A stretch of DNA of 11,226 bases, taken from NCBI GenBank assembly GCA_937891165.1, contig CALAEX010000264.1, positions 1 to 11,226 of the forward strand. Reading direction: 5' to 3'. The position numbers were made by a program, and so were the translations under genes. Origin of the DNA: an uncultured Lachnospiraceae bacterium. Its GTDB lineage: Bacteria; Bacillota; Clostridia; Lachnospirales; Lachnospiraceae. Under the pieces are notes generated by a model. The model worked only from the letters and a program-made list of their open reading frames with translations. It did no database searches and had not been told where the DNA came from. Below, in pieces: positions 1 through 7,006 of the stretch (position 1 is its first letter; each line of letters starts with the position of its first letter).

Positions 1-2
1 CA

Positions 3-131
3 CCAGAAGGTATGACAGCAAAACTGGTTCGAAGCATGACAGATTCTGATTTGCTGGATATGCACTATTTCTTAATCGAAGAAGATGACCTAGAGGACGA
101 TGTTTTAGAAGACGGATTTTACGTTTTTTAG
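3..131 (+). CDS. C-terminus of an unidentified protein, cut by window edge
   Basis: An open frame enters from the left edge and ends with TAG at 129-131, giving 42 visible residues. The tail is strongly acidic, with a Glu-Glu-Asp-Asp-Leu-Glu-Asp-Asp stretch, and ends in Phe-Tyr-Val-Phe. It is the only plus-strand frame here and runs against the minus-strand transcription of most of the window. I do not recognise the family. The base composition is richer in GC than the following intergenic DNA, which favours real coding. The long hairpin at 162-193 follows about 30 bases after the stop. Confidence 0.5.
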   Translation, partial: PEGMTAKLVRSMTDSDLLDMHYFLIEEDDLEDDVLEDGFYVF

Positions 132-161
132 CATAGTCTAGTTTTTTGTACTCATTTTTCA

Positions 162-193
162 TATTTTGACCAAACTCATGTTTGGTCAAAATA
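162..193. repeat. perfect 14-bp inverted repeat, 4-base loop
   Basis: TATTTTGACCAAAC (162-175) and GTTTGGTCAAAATA (180-193) are exact reverse complements around TCAT. No U-tract follows on the plus strand, so it is not a textbook terminator for the gene ending at 131, though it could still act as one or protect a 3' end. Its right arm runs into the first copy of the adjacent tandem repeat, so the two may be parts of one element end. Confidence 0.8.
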
Positions 194-233
194 GAACTTT
201 CCTAGTATACAAAATAGAACTTTCCTAGTATAT
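188..233. repeat. tandem 23-bp direct repeat, two copies
   Basis: The copies lie at 188-210 and 211-233 and contain the core AATAGAACTTTCCTAG. They differ only in the last base (C or T). The first copy overlaps the right arm of the 162-193 hairpin. Repeated sites next to a long inverted repeat are typical of protein-binding ends of mobile elements, but no transposase is visible, so the role is unknown. Confidence 0.8.
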
Positions 234-270
234 AAAAAAAGCTCGAAAAACGGCAATCCGTTTTCCGAGC
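234..270 (-). terminator. rho-independent terminator (minus strand)
   Basis: Read on the minus strand, GCTCGGAAAACGG and CCGTTTTTCGAGC form a 13-bp stem with one G-U pair around ATTG, followed at once by seven Ts (complement of 234-240). On the plus strand the same position is an A-C mismatch and no T run follows, so the minus direction is favoured. The upper part of the stem can also pair in a competing hairpin (CCGAG/CTCGG, 265-278). Confidence 0.85.
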
Positions 271-422
271 GCACTCGGCACCTTATCTGACAGGCGGTAC
301 AAGTAATCTTGCCCCCAACACTACGGTGTTCTGTCCTCCGGTGACCAACTAACTATTTTATTGACATTACTATATCATAAACTTTGTTTATGATCATTTA
401 TCTACACACGCTTCGCGTGGCA
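234..422 (-). ncRNA. candidate structured RNA, about 190 nt
   Basis: No protein frame explains this stretch, but the minus strand carries an ordered set of helices between a promoter and a terminator. In order they are: CACGC-GAA-GCGTG (419-407); ATCATAAAC-AAA-GTTTATGAT (394-374); a three-way junction closed by CACC/GGTG and GACAG/CTGTC (343-279), holding AACAC-CGTA-GTGTT (330-317) and CAAG-ATTA-CTTG (311-300); CCGAG-TGCG-CTCGG (278-265); and the terminator (270-241). The last two helices share bases and cannot form together, as in attenuators and riboswitches. However, no minus-strand gene follows within the window, so a free-standing small RNA is more likely. I cannot match it to a known RNA family. 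Confidence 0.55.
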
Positions 423-428
423 GTTTTT

Positions 429-456
429 ATTGTATCATAAAAAAGAAAAAAAGCAA
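429..456 (-). promoter_or_regulatory. putative promoter of the structured RNA
   Basis: On the minus strand a TTGCTT -35 (456-451) is separated by 16 bases from a TACAAT -10 (434-429), with an AT-rich spacer of T runs. Transcription would begin near 422, just before the first hairpin. Prediction by eye only. Confidence 0.5.
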
Positions 457-535
457 GAAATTTTAACTAAAAATTACGAAACTATTTTTTTATAAAAATG
501 TCTAAACTCTATTCCTTTTACATAAAAAGTTTTTT

Positions 536-850
536 CTATGAAGTAGCATTAATACAATATACATCATATAACTCTGTTTTAGGTAATACCATCTCTATTG
601 CCCTTTTTAATTGTTGTTGATAAAGGTCGGTGCAATAAATAGCTTGTTCAAAAAAACAAAATAAATATACTGGATTATCTTCTCTAAAAACTAATGCACC
701 ACCACAAAGAATATTGTCATCATAAATCGAAGCAATACAATTATCTTCCATATTATCAGAAATTATGTAACAAGTACTTATATCCTTTTTTAACATACGA
801 ATCAAAGAATACTTATCATTTACAGATGGATGAAGATTAAAATAAAGCAT
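536..850 (-). CDS. small unknown protein, possible two-component target
   Basis: This frame of 104 residues has an excellent ribosome binding site (AGGAGG, about 5 bases before ATG at 850), so translation is likely. No signal peptide, membrane span or known motif is seen. The middle is mixed hydrophobic with several Cys and aromatic residues (Leu-Cys-Gly-Gly-Ala, Leu-Phe-Cys-Phe-Phe), and a helical part near residues 72-90 follows. I do not recognise the family; a small GNAT-like or immunity-type fold cannot be excluded. It follows the histidine kinase gene by about 120 bases, and the gap holds a 10-bp-spaced direct repeat (933-949) resembling an OmpR-family binding site. This suggests the kinase's own regulon includes it. 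No clear terminator follows its stop. Confidence 0.65.
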   Translation of the reverse strand: MLYFNLHPSVNDKYSLIRMLKKDISTCYIISDNMEDNCIASIYDDNILCGGALVFREDNPVYLFCFFEQAIYCTDLYQQQLKRAIEMVLPKTELYDVYCINATS

Positions 851-932
851 ACATACCTCCTACAATAAACACATACTAAATATTTTATTATTATTACTGT
901 CTCACATATTTCTTAAAAAACAGCTATTCTAG

Positions 933-949
933 TTCTGAATTATTCTGAA
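933..949. promoter_or_regulatory. candidate response-regulator box, TTCTGAA direct repeat
   Basis: TTCTGAA occurs at 933-939 and again at 943-949, one helical turn (10 bp) apart. It is embedded in an outer palindrome AGTTC...GAACT. OmpR/PhoB-family regulators bind such direct repeats. It lies between the kinase gene and the small gene that starts at 850, where it could control that gene. Confidence 0.45.
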
Positions 950-972
950 CTTTGAATATAGAAAAATATTAT

Positions 973-2295
973 TTATTCTTGAAAAGGTATCGATATAGTT
1001 ACATGAAATCTATTCTTTTTTTCCTCTATGTAAAAACTACCACCGTGATATTCTATAATACGCTGACAAGTATTTAATCCAATACTTGTACTTTCCTTCT
1101 TCTTATGGTTAAGACAAATACCATTTGATATAAATAGAAAAAAATTATTATCTTCTCTTTTATACGAAAACTTAATCGTTTGTTGTGGATTAGCATATTT
1201 CAATAAATTAGAATAAAGATTATCTAACGCTCTTTGTAATAATTCTATATTTACTTTTATTTGTCCACTTACTTGAAAAAATTCCTTCTCTATTATCATT
1301 CCATTACTTTCTAGAGAATAAGCATAATCTTCTAGTATTTGACAAAATAATTGGTCTACATCTATTAGTTCCATCGTAGTAGACTCCCATTCTGTTGCAT
1401 ATACTAAAAAATATTCAAATAGTTTATCTGCCATATTTTTGATACGCATTGTTTGTCCTATACTTTTATGAATTAGACTATACATTTGTTCCTCATCACA
1501 ATATTTTTTTCGTTCTATAATTTCAAGATATGCTAGTAAAGAAGTTAAAGGAGTTCTTAAATCATGCGACATTGCTGTGATTAATTCTGAATTAGCTACT
1601 CGCATCTGATTTTCAATTTCCTGATGTTTCATAATAGAACGACGCATTTGGTCAATACCTAATGCAAGTTCACTAAGTTCATCTTTCCCATTAATTGTTA
1701 CAACATATTCTAATTGTCCTCCTGATAAAATATCAAGTTCTTGTTTTAATAATTTAATATAAGAAACTTTCCGATTAATTAGTGTAATAAAACATAATGA
1801 AAATGCAAGAAAAGCAAATACTCCAGATAAAATCATCATTCCAAAATAAAATATGTCTCCTGCATAGTAATAAAGAAAAGAACGAACTTTAACACCTTCC
1901 TGAAGTATTAACATATATTCATTATTAGGGTCTTCCATATCTGGACTAAATTGCAATATATTCTTTTCGCTTTTCTTTTCACCAGAAAATGGAAATTCAT
2001 AAATCAATACATTATCTTTATAAAGAGTAAGATATACTTTTTCTCCACGACTACACCATGCATTCAATCTATGTAAATTATTTAATGATATAGCTTCCTC
2101 ATTTACATAATTTTGTAACTTAGCAAATTGTTGGTCTGCCATTTTTTCTGCAAAAGAATTCCCATAAACTGTTCTATCTAAAAATAAAGTTCCAAAAAGA
2201 AACGTTATCGTAAAAATTAATACTCCAATAAAAAATGAGATTAATACAGCACAAAGCAATTGCATTCTAAGACTTTGAAAATTCTTTTTATTCAA
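973..2295 (-). CDS. membrane sensor histidine kinase
   Basis: This is a HisKA/HATPase_c sensor kinase that would autophosphorylate and pass phosphate to an OmpR-type regulator. I choose the TTG at 2295 (440 residues). AAGGGG lies about 7 bases upstream, and the start overlaps the regulator's stop (TTGAATAA). A longer frame upstream would overlap the regulator extensively. Visible parts: transmembrane helix at about 11-38, an extracellular loop of about 105 residues, a second helix at about 144-172, a HAMP-like linker, the H-box Ser-His-Asp-Leu-Arg-Thr-Pro-Leu with His near 244, an N-box with Asn near 363, and a short ATP lid ending in Ser-Ile-Gly-Leu-Asn (about 404-408) then Tyr-His-Gly-Gly. 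The lid is much shorter than in VanS or PhoR. The kinase looks complete, but its cognate regulator just upstream has lost its receiver domain. Confidence 0.9.
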   Translation of the reverse strand: MNKKNFQSLRMQLLCAVLISFFIGVLIFTITFLFGTLFLDRTVYGNSFAEKMADQQFAKLQNYVNEEAISLNNLHRLNAWCSRGEKVYLTLYKDNVLIYEFPFSGEKKSEKNILQFSPDMEDPNNEYMLILQEGVKVRSFLYYYAGDIFYFGMMILSGVFAFLAFSLCFITLINRKVSYIKLLKQELDILSGGQLEYVVTINGKDELSELALGIDQMRRSIMKHQEIENQMRVANSELITAMSHDLRTPLTSLLAYLEIIERKKYCDEEQMYSLIHKSIGQTMRIKNMADKLFEYFLVYATEWESTTMELIDVDQLFCQILEDYAYSLESNGMIIEKEFFQVSGQIKVNIELLQRALDNLYSNLLKYANPQQTIKFSYKREDNNFFLFISNGICLNHKKKESTSIGLNTCQRIIEYHGGSFYIEEKKNRFHVTISIPFQE

Positions 2296-2707
2296 TACGA
2301 TACCCCTTTCCCCAAACAGTACGAATTGTATGACAGTTTTGAGGGTCATCACCAAGTTTACGACGAATATTGCGAATATGAACCATAATGGTATTATTAG
2401 ATGAATATGTATAAGGTTCATTCCATACACATTCATAAATCATTTGTGTAGAATAAATTCTTTTAGGATGAGATGCAAGTAATAATAAAATCCGATATTC
2501 AATATCTGTCAATATTACTTCTTTTCCCCCTACCATTACAGAACAACGATTAGTATCTATTTCAATATTTCCACAACATTGAATCATAAAATTTTGCTTA
2601 CTATCTTTAGCACCATACACACAATATCTACGAATCATAGCCTTCACTCGATTTATCAATTCATTATAAGAAAAAGGTTTTACTAAATAGTCATCACCAC
2701 TACTGCA
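2288..2707 (-). pseudogene. OmpR-family response regulator, receiver domain deleted
   Basis: The frame carries the last turn of a receiver domain (Gly-Asp-Asp-Tyr-Leu-Val-Lys-Pro-Phe at about 2698-2672) and then a full winged-helix DNA-binding domain with Leu-Thr-Asp-Ile-Glu-Tyr-Arg-Ile-Leu, Arg-Asn-Ile-Arg-Arg-Lys-Leu-Gly and Gly-Lys-Gly-Tyr-Arg-Ile-Glu. The phosphoacceptor Asp and roughly the first 90-100 residues are absent. Going upstream, the frame meets TAG within the end of the STAND gene. No good start or ribosome binding site is seen; the first candidate is a TTG at 2659 inside the domain linker. The 3' end overlaps the kinase start. It is the remnant left by a deletion or recombination that joined this gene to the STAND gene. 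A free DNA-binding domain might still be made. Confidence 0.85.
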
Positions 2708-2718
2708 TAATTGGCAAT

Positions 2719-4707
2719 CTATGAAATACTATCATGACATTCCATTAGTCCATATTGTTCTAAAATCTGAATACCTCGTTCCATTGTTTGTTTTGCTAAT
2801 TGTAAATTTCCATTCTGTTTATACAATGCTCCAAGATTAGAAAAAAGATTTGCTGAAAGTCTTGCGTTATCTTGTGTAATTTCTGTTAACATAGAAACAG
2901 ATTCTTTTTGTAATTTAATTGCTTTTTCTAAATTTTTTTCACAAGCTGCACGATAATCAAAAAGCAATGCTCGGTCCGATACAGTACCAACTGCATCATT
3001 TTTTAATAATCGAGCCATTTCATTTAAGATTACTTCCATTCCTTGCTTATAAGAATATTTCTCCATATATGGAAAGACATCTTCCAAAAATCGAAGATAT
3101 ACCTCTACATCATCATTCTCAATCTGACTTATTATACTTTCAATCGTCTGAAATAATAGTTTATAATAAGAAACATCTCCTCCATGACATAAGCAAATTT
3201 TTTGTAAATTACTCAATAATACATCACAATTCTTCACAGAAGGTTTTGTTTCATCAATCGTTACTTCTTGTATCATTGGATGTAAGGTAATGATACGACC
3301 TGTTTTCATCTGTACAAATCCTTTTTCCACTAAATCATTGACAAGATTCATATCACTTAAATCCATCCAATGAGCAAATAATCTTCCACTAATTCCTGTA
3401 ATTGGTATTAAGGAAAGATTTCTCATAATATTCCATTCCTCACTTGATAACTGATACAAAGAAAATAATGTATGAATATGGTCATAATAAGTAGCCTTAC
3501 GACTTTTCCCATCTTTTGTAATACCAATCGTATCTGTACTATTTAAAGATGCTCGTTCTTCTTTCAATTTATTTAATAAAAATAATGGCTCTAAAATACC
3601 TGTTTCCAGCAACCTAGCTGCCAATTCTACTGCTAATGTATGATGATGCACCGTTTCAATAATTTGCTCCATAATGGAATGATGCTGTTCTGCATCCGTG
3701 TAAAAATATCTCATCAACTGCAAAAGAACCTCTTTTTTACAGATTTCTTCTAAGTTCATAAAAGTATAATTATCAAATCGACTTCGTGTAGTAAATAAAA
3801 CATGACAACGATATTTTAATACAACAGAAAGCAAACTATCTTGAGTCGCAGTTGTATTGAAATTATCTATAATTAATAACGTATCTTCTTTCAAAGTACG
3901 CAAAAAACGATTATGTTTACGAAAACGTTCTTCCTCACTATCATTTGGTAAATCATCCACAAAATCCATACGAGCAATATCCTGTTTTAAATCACCTGTA
4001 TAAGTAATATAAAGAATATTTATATAGTCTTTCACATACTGTTTTGCATAAGCCTTTGCAAGTTCACTCTTTCCAATACCAGCAATACCCTGAAGAAATA
4101 CTTTTCCTTGCTTACTTAATAACTCATGTAATGTAACCAATTCTTCTTCTCGCCCACAAAAATAACGACATGGTTTTGGTACACCACTATCAAATATAAA
4201 ATCTCGTATGATTGGAGAAAGAGTTCCTGTCGCTAATAATTTCTTTGTACTAGTATCTCGCTTCACAAAACTACGTTTCATTCCAAAACAAAGTACCTTT
4301 GCTAAAAAACTAGCTTCCTCTAACTCATTTTCACATGGATAACCATTGCATATCTGTTTCTTCACTTTATCAGAAATCGTACTATCCTGTATTAAAAGTT
4401 CATACACTTCTTGTACAGCCATTGCACTATCATACATCAATGGCAATACCTTTTTCTGAATATCCATCATCAATAATTTCTTATTTCCGTTATTCATATA
4501 ATAAGTAGAAATACGAGGACTAATTTTTGCCTGACCATGAAACCAACGGCAAACTAAACCATTATCAAAATCAAAATCCTTAGAAGTTTCATCCTTAAGA
4601 AAACTAACAAATAATTCATACAATAAGTCAATCTGATTCAAATTGTGGTCATCACTAATATAGTTCCGAATAATACTAATGACCGAACTAAAATCACAAC
4701 GCTCCAT
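2719..4707 (-). CDS. STAND/NB-ARC ATPase with TPR-like C-terminus, truncated
   Basis: The product has 662 residues and starts at ATG 4707 after a GAGGGGG site. The N-terminal part (about 1-170) is a helical region with Arg-Trp-Phe-His-Gly-Gln-Ala-Lys-Ile-Ser-Pro. The ATPase follows: Cys-Gly-Arg-Glu-Glu-Glu-Leu near 184-190, Walker A Gly-Ile-Ala-Gly-Ile-Gly-Lys-Ser (207-214), Walker B Leu-Leu-Ile-Ile-Asp-Asn (277-282), a sensor-like Phe-Thr-Thr-Arg-Ser-Arg (305-310) and a winged-helix region. The end is helical, with one clear TPR-like unit (Leu-Phe-Ser-Asn-Leu-Gly-Ala-Leu-Tyr). STAND proteins are signal-sensing switches used as regulators or in antiphage defence; which applies here is unknown. 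The frame stops at TAG, yet TPR-like coding (Ile-Ala-Asn-Tyr-Ala-Val) continues just beyond it before the regulator remnant begins. Most of the repeat domain therefore seems lost, and function is doubtful. Confidence 0.85.
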   Translation of the reverse strand: MERCDFSSVISIIRNYISDDHNLNQIDLLYELFVSFLKDETSKDFDFDNGLVCRWFHGQAKISPRISTYYMNNGNKKLLMMDIQKKVLPLMYDSAMAVQEVYELLIQDSTISDKVKKQICNGYPCENELEEASFLAKVLCFGMKRSFVKRDTSTKKLLATGTLSPIIRDFIFDSGVPKPCRYFCGREEELVTLHELLSKQGKVFLQGIAGIGKSELAKAYAKQYVKDYINILYITYTGDLKQDIARMDFVDDLPNDSEEERFRKHNRFLRTLKEDTLLIIDNFNTTATQDSLLSVVLKYRCHVLFTTRSRFDNYTFMNLEEICKKEVLLQLMRYFYTDAEQHHSIMEQIIETVHHHTLAVELAARLLETGILEPLFLLNKLKEERASLNSTDTIGITKDGKSRKATYYDHIHTLFSLYQLSSEEWNIMRNLSLIPITGISGRLFAHWMDLSDMNLVNDLVEKGFVQMKTGRIITLHPMIQEVTIDETKPSVKNCDVLLSNLQKICLCHGGDVSYYKLLFQTIESIISQIENDDVEVYLRFLEDVFPYMEKYSYKQGMEVILNEMARLLKNDAVGTVSDRALLFDYRAACEKNLEKAIKLQKESVSMLTEITQDNARLSANLFSNLGALYKQNGNLQLAKQTMERGIQILEQYGLMECHDSIS

Positions 4708-4802
4708 ACATACCCCCTCTGTTATAAAAAAGTCAATTTATGCTCAATCGGCACTCAATGTATCTTCTACTATCTTTTGATAAAATGATAATACAAAGAA
4801 AT

Positions 4803-4871
4803 TCCGATATTTTCTTACAATATTATACCATAAAAGTAAAAAAATAGATACTTCATTATAGTAATATCGGA
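4803..4871. repeat. 9-bp inverted repeat in a divergent intergenic region
   Basis: TCCGATATT (4803-4811) and AATATCGGA (4863-4871) are exact inverted copies separated by 51 bases. They flank the likely promoter of the STAND gene in the gap between divergent genes. They could be a pair of operator half-sites or a loop base; there is no direct proof. Confidence 0.5.
4822..4830 (-). promoter_or_regulatory. extended -10 promoter for the STAND gene
   Basis: The minus strand reads TGGTATAAT, a consensus -10 with the TGn extension. The -35 region is poor, as is common for extended -10 promoters. It would give a leader of about 110 bases before ATG 4707. Confidence 0.45.
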
Positions 4872-4905
4872 CAACTTTTCTTTCATACATTGAGGTAATA
4901 AGGAG

Positions 4906-5118
4906 GTGCATACTATCGCTAAAACAAATGCTCCAATTCATGTCATTGTTCATGCCCCTAAAACAACCGAAGGACAAAACGAACTAAAAGAACGAGTAGC
5001 TAATGTTCATTCAAGTATTGTTAACCAATACATAAAAAAATTAAATTGTTCCTCTGAACAAAAAGTACAATTACTGGATGCTGTAATTAAAACTAGGAAA
5101 ATAGAGAGAAGCAGGTGA
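4906..5118 (+). CDS. small conserved-looking protein, copy 1
   Basis: About 68-70 residues beginning (Met)-Ala-Lys-Thr-Asn-Ala-Pro-Ile-His-Val, with a helical C-terminal half. I sense a small-protein family of clostridial accessory DNA but cannot name it. The start is odd: AGGAGG sits at 4901-4906, and the codon at the right distance (8 bases) is ATC at 4915. The only standard start, GTG 4906, overlaps the binding site. The C-terminus also looks altered: compared with the decayed second copy (7066-7228), about two bases are missing near 5099, so the original end was probably longer. A terminator uses the stop codon region. The copies flank the AbiE-like pair in the same orientation. Confidence 0.6.
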   Translation: MHTIAKTNAPIHVIVHAPKTTEGQNELKERVANVHSSIVNQYIKKLNCSSEQKVQLLDAVIKTRKIERSR

Positions 5119-5149
5119 AGAAACCAAAGGTTTAACACCTGCTTTTATC
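5110..5149 (+). terminator. rho-independent terminator after small gene copy 1
   Basis: AGCAGGTG (5110-5117) pairs with CACCTGCT (5136-5143), with a nested AAACC/GGTTT hairpin (5121-5133), followed by TTTTATCT. The TGA stop at 5116-5118 lies in the left arm. Confidence 0.8.
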
Positions 5150-5251
5150 TATTTCTATTATAAAATATCTACAATATATTTGCAAAAAACTTCAATATAT
5201 TTTCATTTTGCAATTTTTATTACACACAAACAAACTAAAACTTAACTATTT

Positions 5252-5994
5252 TTACTCATATATTCCTTGTAGTAAAACTATTGCTTCTTCTTTTTCAAAT
5301 GGTAATCCCATCTCTCTTAATCTCAATTCCTCACTTTGCACATCAATTAGGAATTGAGAAATACTTTTTTTACTAAACCTCTACTTTCTACCTTAGTTCC
5401 TAATGGTACAATCTGCAACAATCGAAATACATCATTTTTATGTTTTTTCAAATCCTTTTCATTGACATGTTCACCAGATTGTTTTCTCCGTTTTAAATCA
5501 AGCCATGCAAACATCTTAAATGGAATAATATGTTCTGCATCTAATATTCCTATATCATTTATGACTTTTCTACCTTCCATCATAAAATAATAAAAATCAT
5601 CATTCAATAAGATAGCGGACAAACTCGATACATCATCATCAATATGTATTGGAATAATTCCTTCTACCACAGAAAGATAATATCCTGGCATTCTCGAAAA
5701 CAGTTCAATCTGTACAGGATAACCACGTTTTGGTTCCGTAAATCTATAAAAATGCATATCTGAACTATTTTTCCAACCACACCGATAATTTCCTTCTTTA
5801 ATATAATCCCAAAATATCGTTGCAAATTCTCGATGTCTATCTTCTAAAATTAAAATCATATCAATATCTTTTGTTGCTCGAAAATTCAAATCAGCTTCTG
5901 ACATTAAAATATCACAAGCTGCACTTCCGATTATTGTATAACAATCCGAATACTCCCTAAATTTTTCTCGAAATAATTCCATTCCTATTACCAT
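5252..5994 (-). CDS. AbiEii-like nucleotidyltransferase toxin, probable C-terminal frameshift
   Basis: This is the likely toxin of a type IV toxin-antitoxin pair; AbiEii-family enzymes are nucleotidyltransferases. The start is ATG 5994 with GGAGG upstream, overlapping the partner's stop by 7 bases (ATGGTAA). Catalytic features: Ile-Gly-Ser-Ala at 22-25 and Thr-Lys-Asp-Ile-Asp (41-45), the usual GS...DxD signature. A basic helical region with Lys-Lys-His-Lys-Asn-Asp-Val-Phe-Arg-Leu-Leu follows near 183-193. The straight frame ends at 5347 (215 residues). At an A7 run (5366-5372) a one-base shift opens a frame of about 37 more codons, rich in Glu, Leu and Arg, ending in Gly-Ile-Tyr-Glu at TAA 5252. 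I give the extended end because that tail looks like real protein. An indel, a sequencing error and programmed slippage are all possible. Confidence 0.75.
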
Positions 5995-6944
5995 ACCAGT
6001 TCCTCCAACATTTCCTCTACTGCCATCTCTACTCGTTCATCTTTACAATCTGCCATAGAACAAGCAAGTGATATTTGGTCTACCTTACCTTCCTTTTCAA
6101 ATAATAATGGATTATACTTCCATAATTCTAATAATACCAATTCTTGTTCTTCTTCCCATCTTGCATCAACTTCTTCCAATACATCACATTCTATTGCACC
6201 TTTATAAACAGCTACGGTTCTTAATTTAGGAACATTTAACATAGAATACTCACTCAATGCAGTTTCTCCTGCTTTTAATCCTTGTACAGAAAGATTTTTA
6301 GCTCTAACTACCATCTTCTTCTGAACAGGCGAAATCAAATAAGGCTTTGCTTTTTTCAATAATTCTTTCGGACTGCTCTTTTGAAACATTCGCACTTCTT
6401 TCCCAACCTTTTCTTGCTCTATCAAATTCATAGCGATAAGTTGCTCTGATGCTCTTGTAATCGAAGTTCTAGTTAATCCTAAAATATCTGCTACTACACT
6501 TTTTAATACATAACTTTCTTTTTGATACAATAAATATATAAAAAGTGTCTGTGTAACAGGCATCATTTTTTCTGTCTTTATCTTTTTTTCTTTCTTAAAA
6601 TTTTCATTCAAAACTAAACCAAGAAAAGGCAAATATATTTGTCCTAAAGAAGAAACAAATGGAATTTTATTTTTTAATAAACCATCTCTTTGAGTTCTAG
6701 TCATAGTATCGAAATAATATGCCATGTTACATTGAAATTGCTCTATATAAATTTCTCTCTGTTTTTTCAATGCTACAAGACCAAATGGTTCCTGTTCTTT
6801 TACTTGCACTAATATAAATGCAATACCCTCTATTTCTACTCGATACATAGGTCTTGTTGCTAAAAATAATGCAACTTTTGGCTTTTCTTTTAATTCTTCA
6901 TAAATGATATTTTCACCAAAATACTTTTTTAATTCATCCAACAT
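5988..6944 (-). CDS. AbiEi-like winged-helix antitoxin/autorepressor
   Basis: The product has 318 residues from ATG 6944, chosen because AGGGTGA lies about 5 bases upstream; an in-frame GTG at 6953 falls within that site. A winged-helix segment at about 125-180 (Val-Val-Ala-Asp-Ile-Leu-Gly-Leu-Thr-Arg-Thr-Ser-Ile-Thr-Arg) resembles MarR/AbiEi readers. The N-terminal 115 residues form a mixed alpha/beta domain, with Gln-Ile-Tyr-Leu-Pro-Phe-Leu-Gly before the linker, reminiscent of restriction-endonuclease-like folds but without a clear active site. The C-terminal third is of unknown fold. The gene is translationally coupled to the nucleotidyltransferase. By analogy with AbiEi it should repress its own promoter, and that promoter contains a fitting inverted repeat (6981-7001). 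The family match is by architecture and context, not close identity. Confidence 0.7.
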   Translation of the reverse strand: MLDELKKYFGENIIYEELKEKPKVALFLATRPMYRVEIEGIAFILVQVKEQEPFGLVALKKQREIYIEQFQCNMAYYFDTMTRTQRDGLLKNKIPFVSSLGQIYLPFLGLVLNENFKKEKKIKTEKMMPVTQTLFIYLLYQKESYVLKSVVADILGLTRTSITRASEQLIAMNLIEQEKVGKEVRMFQKSSPKELLKKAKPYLISPVQKKMVVRAKNLSVQGLKAGETALSEYSMLNVPKLRTVAVYKGAIECDVLEEVDARWEEEQELVLLELWKYNPLLFEKEGKVDQISLACSMADCKDERVEMAVEEMLEELVW

Positions 6945-6978
6945 AACAATCACCCTAATAATTTTATTTTTTAATTTA

Positions 6979-7006
6979 ATAATAACATTATTTATGTTAT
7001 TGTCAA
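6979..7006 (-). promoter_or_regulatory. promoter of the AbiE-like operon
   Basis: On the minus strand, consensus -35 TTGACA (7006-7001) and -10 TATTAT (6984-6979) are separated by 16 bases. The spacer and -10 are covered by an inverted repeat, so occupancy by a repressor would block polymerase. Confidence 0.75.

Noticed and set aside
188..233. CRISPR array
   Set aside because: Only two back-to-back copies with no spacer between them, and no cas genes.
1..260. IS21/IS66-type insertion sequence end
   Set aside because: Repeats and hairpin are suggestive, but the partial protein does not resemble a transposase or IstB and no target duplication can be seen.
289..311. T-box-like ACCGC string in the structured RNA
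   Set aside because: The surrounding bases do not match the T-box consensus and no aminoacyl-tRNA synthetase or amino-acid gene follows.
2296..2436. N-terminal extension of the histidine kinase to an upstream ATG
   Set aside because: It would overlap nearly 150 bases of the regulator's DNA-binding domain; the TTG at 2295 has a ribosome site and overlaps the regulator's stop, as is normal for such operons.
2919..3290. Plus-strand open frame inside the STAND gene
   Set aside because: It lies antisense to a gene with clear ATPase motifs and is a by-product of its codon use.
4744..4977. Minus-strand open frame of 77 codons opposite small gene copy 1
   Set aside because: It overlaps a plus-strand gene with its own ribosome site and terminator, covers the STAND promoter region, and has no binding site or protein-like composition.
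5354..5590. Plus-strand frame opposite the nucleotidyltransferase
   Set aside because: It is antisense to conserved C-terminal residues of the toxin; the same holds for the plus-strand frames at 7745-7987, 8406-8642 and 10034-10219, which lie opposite real genes or a terminator region.
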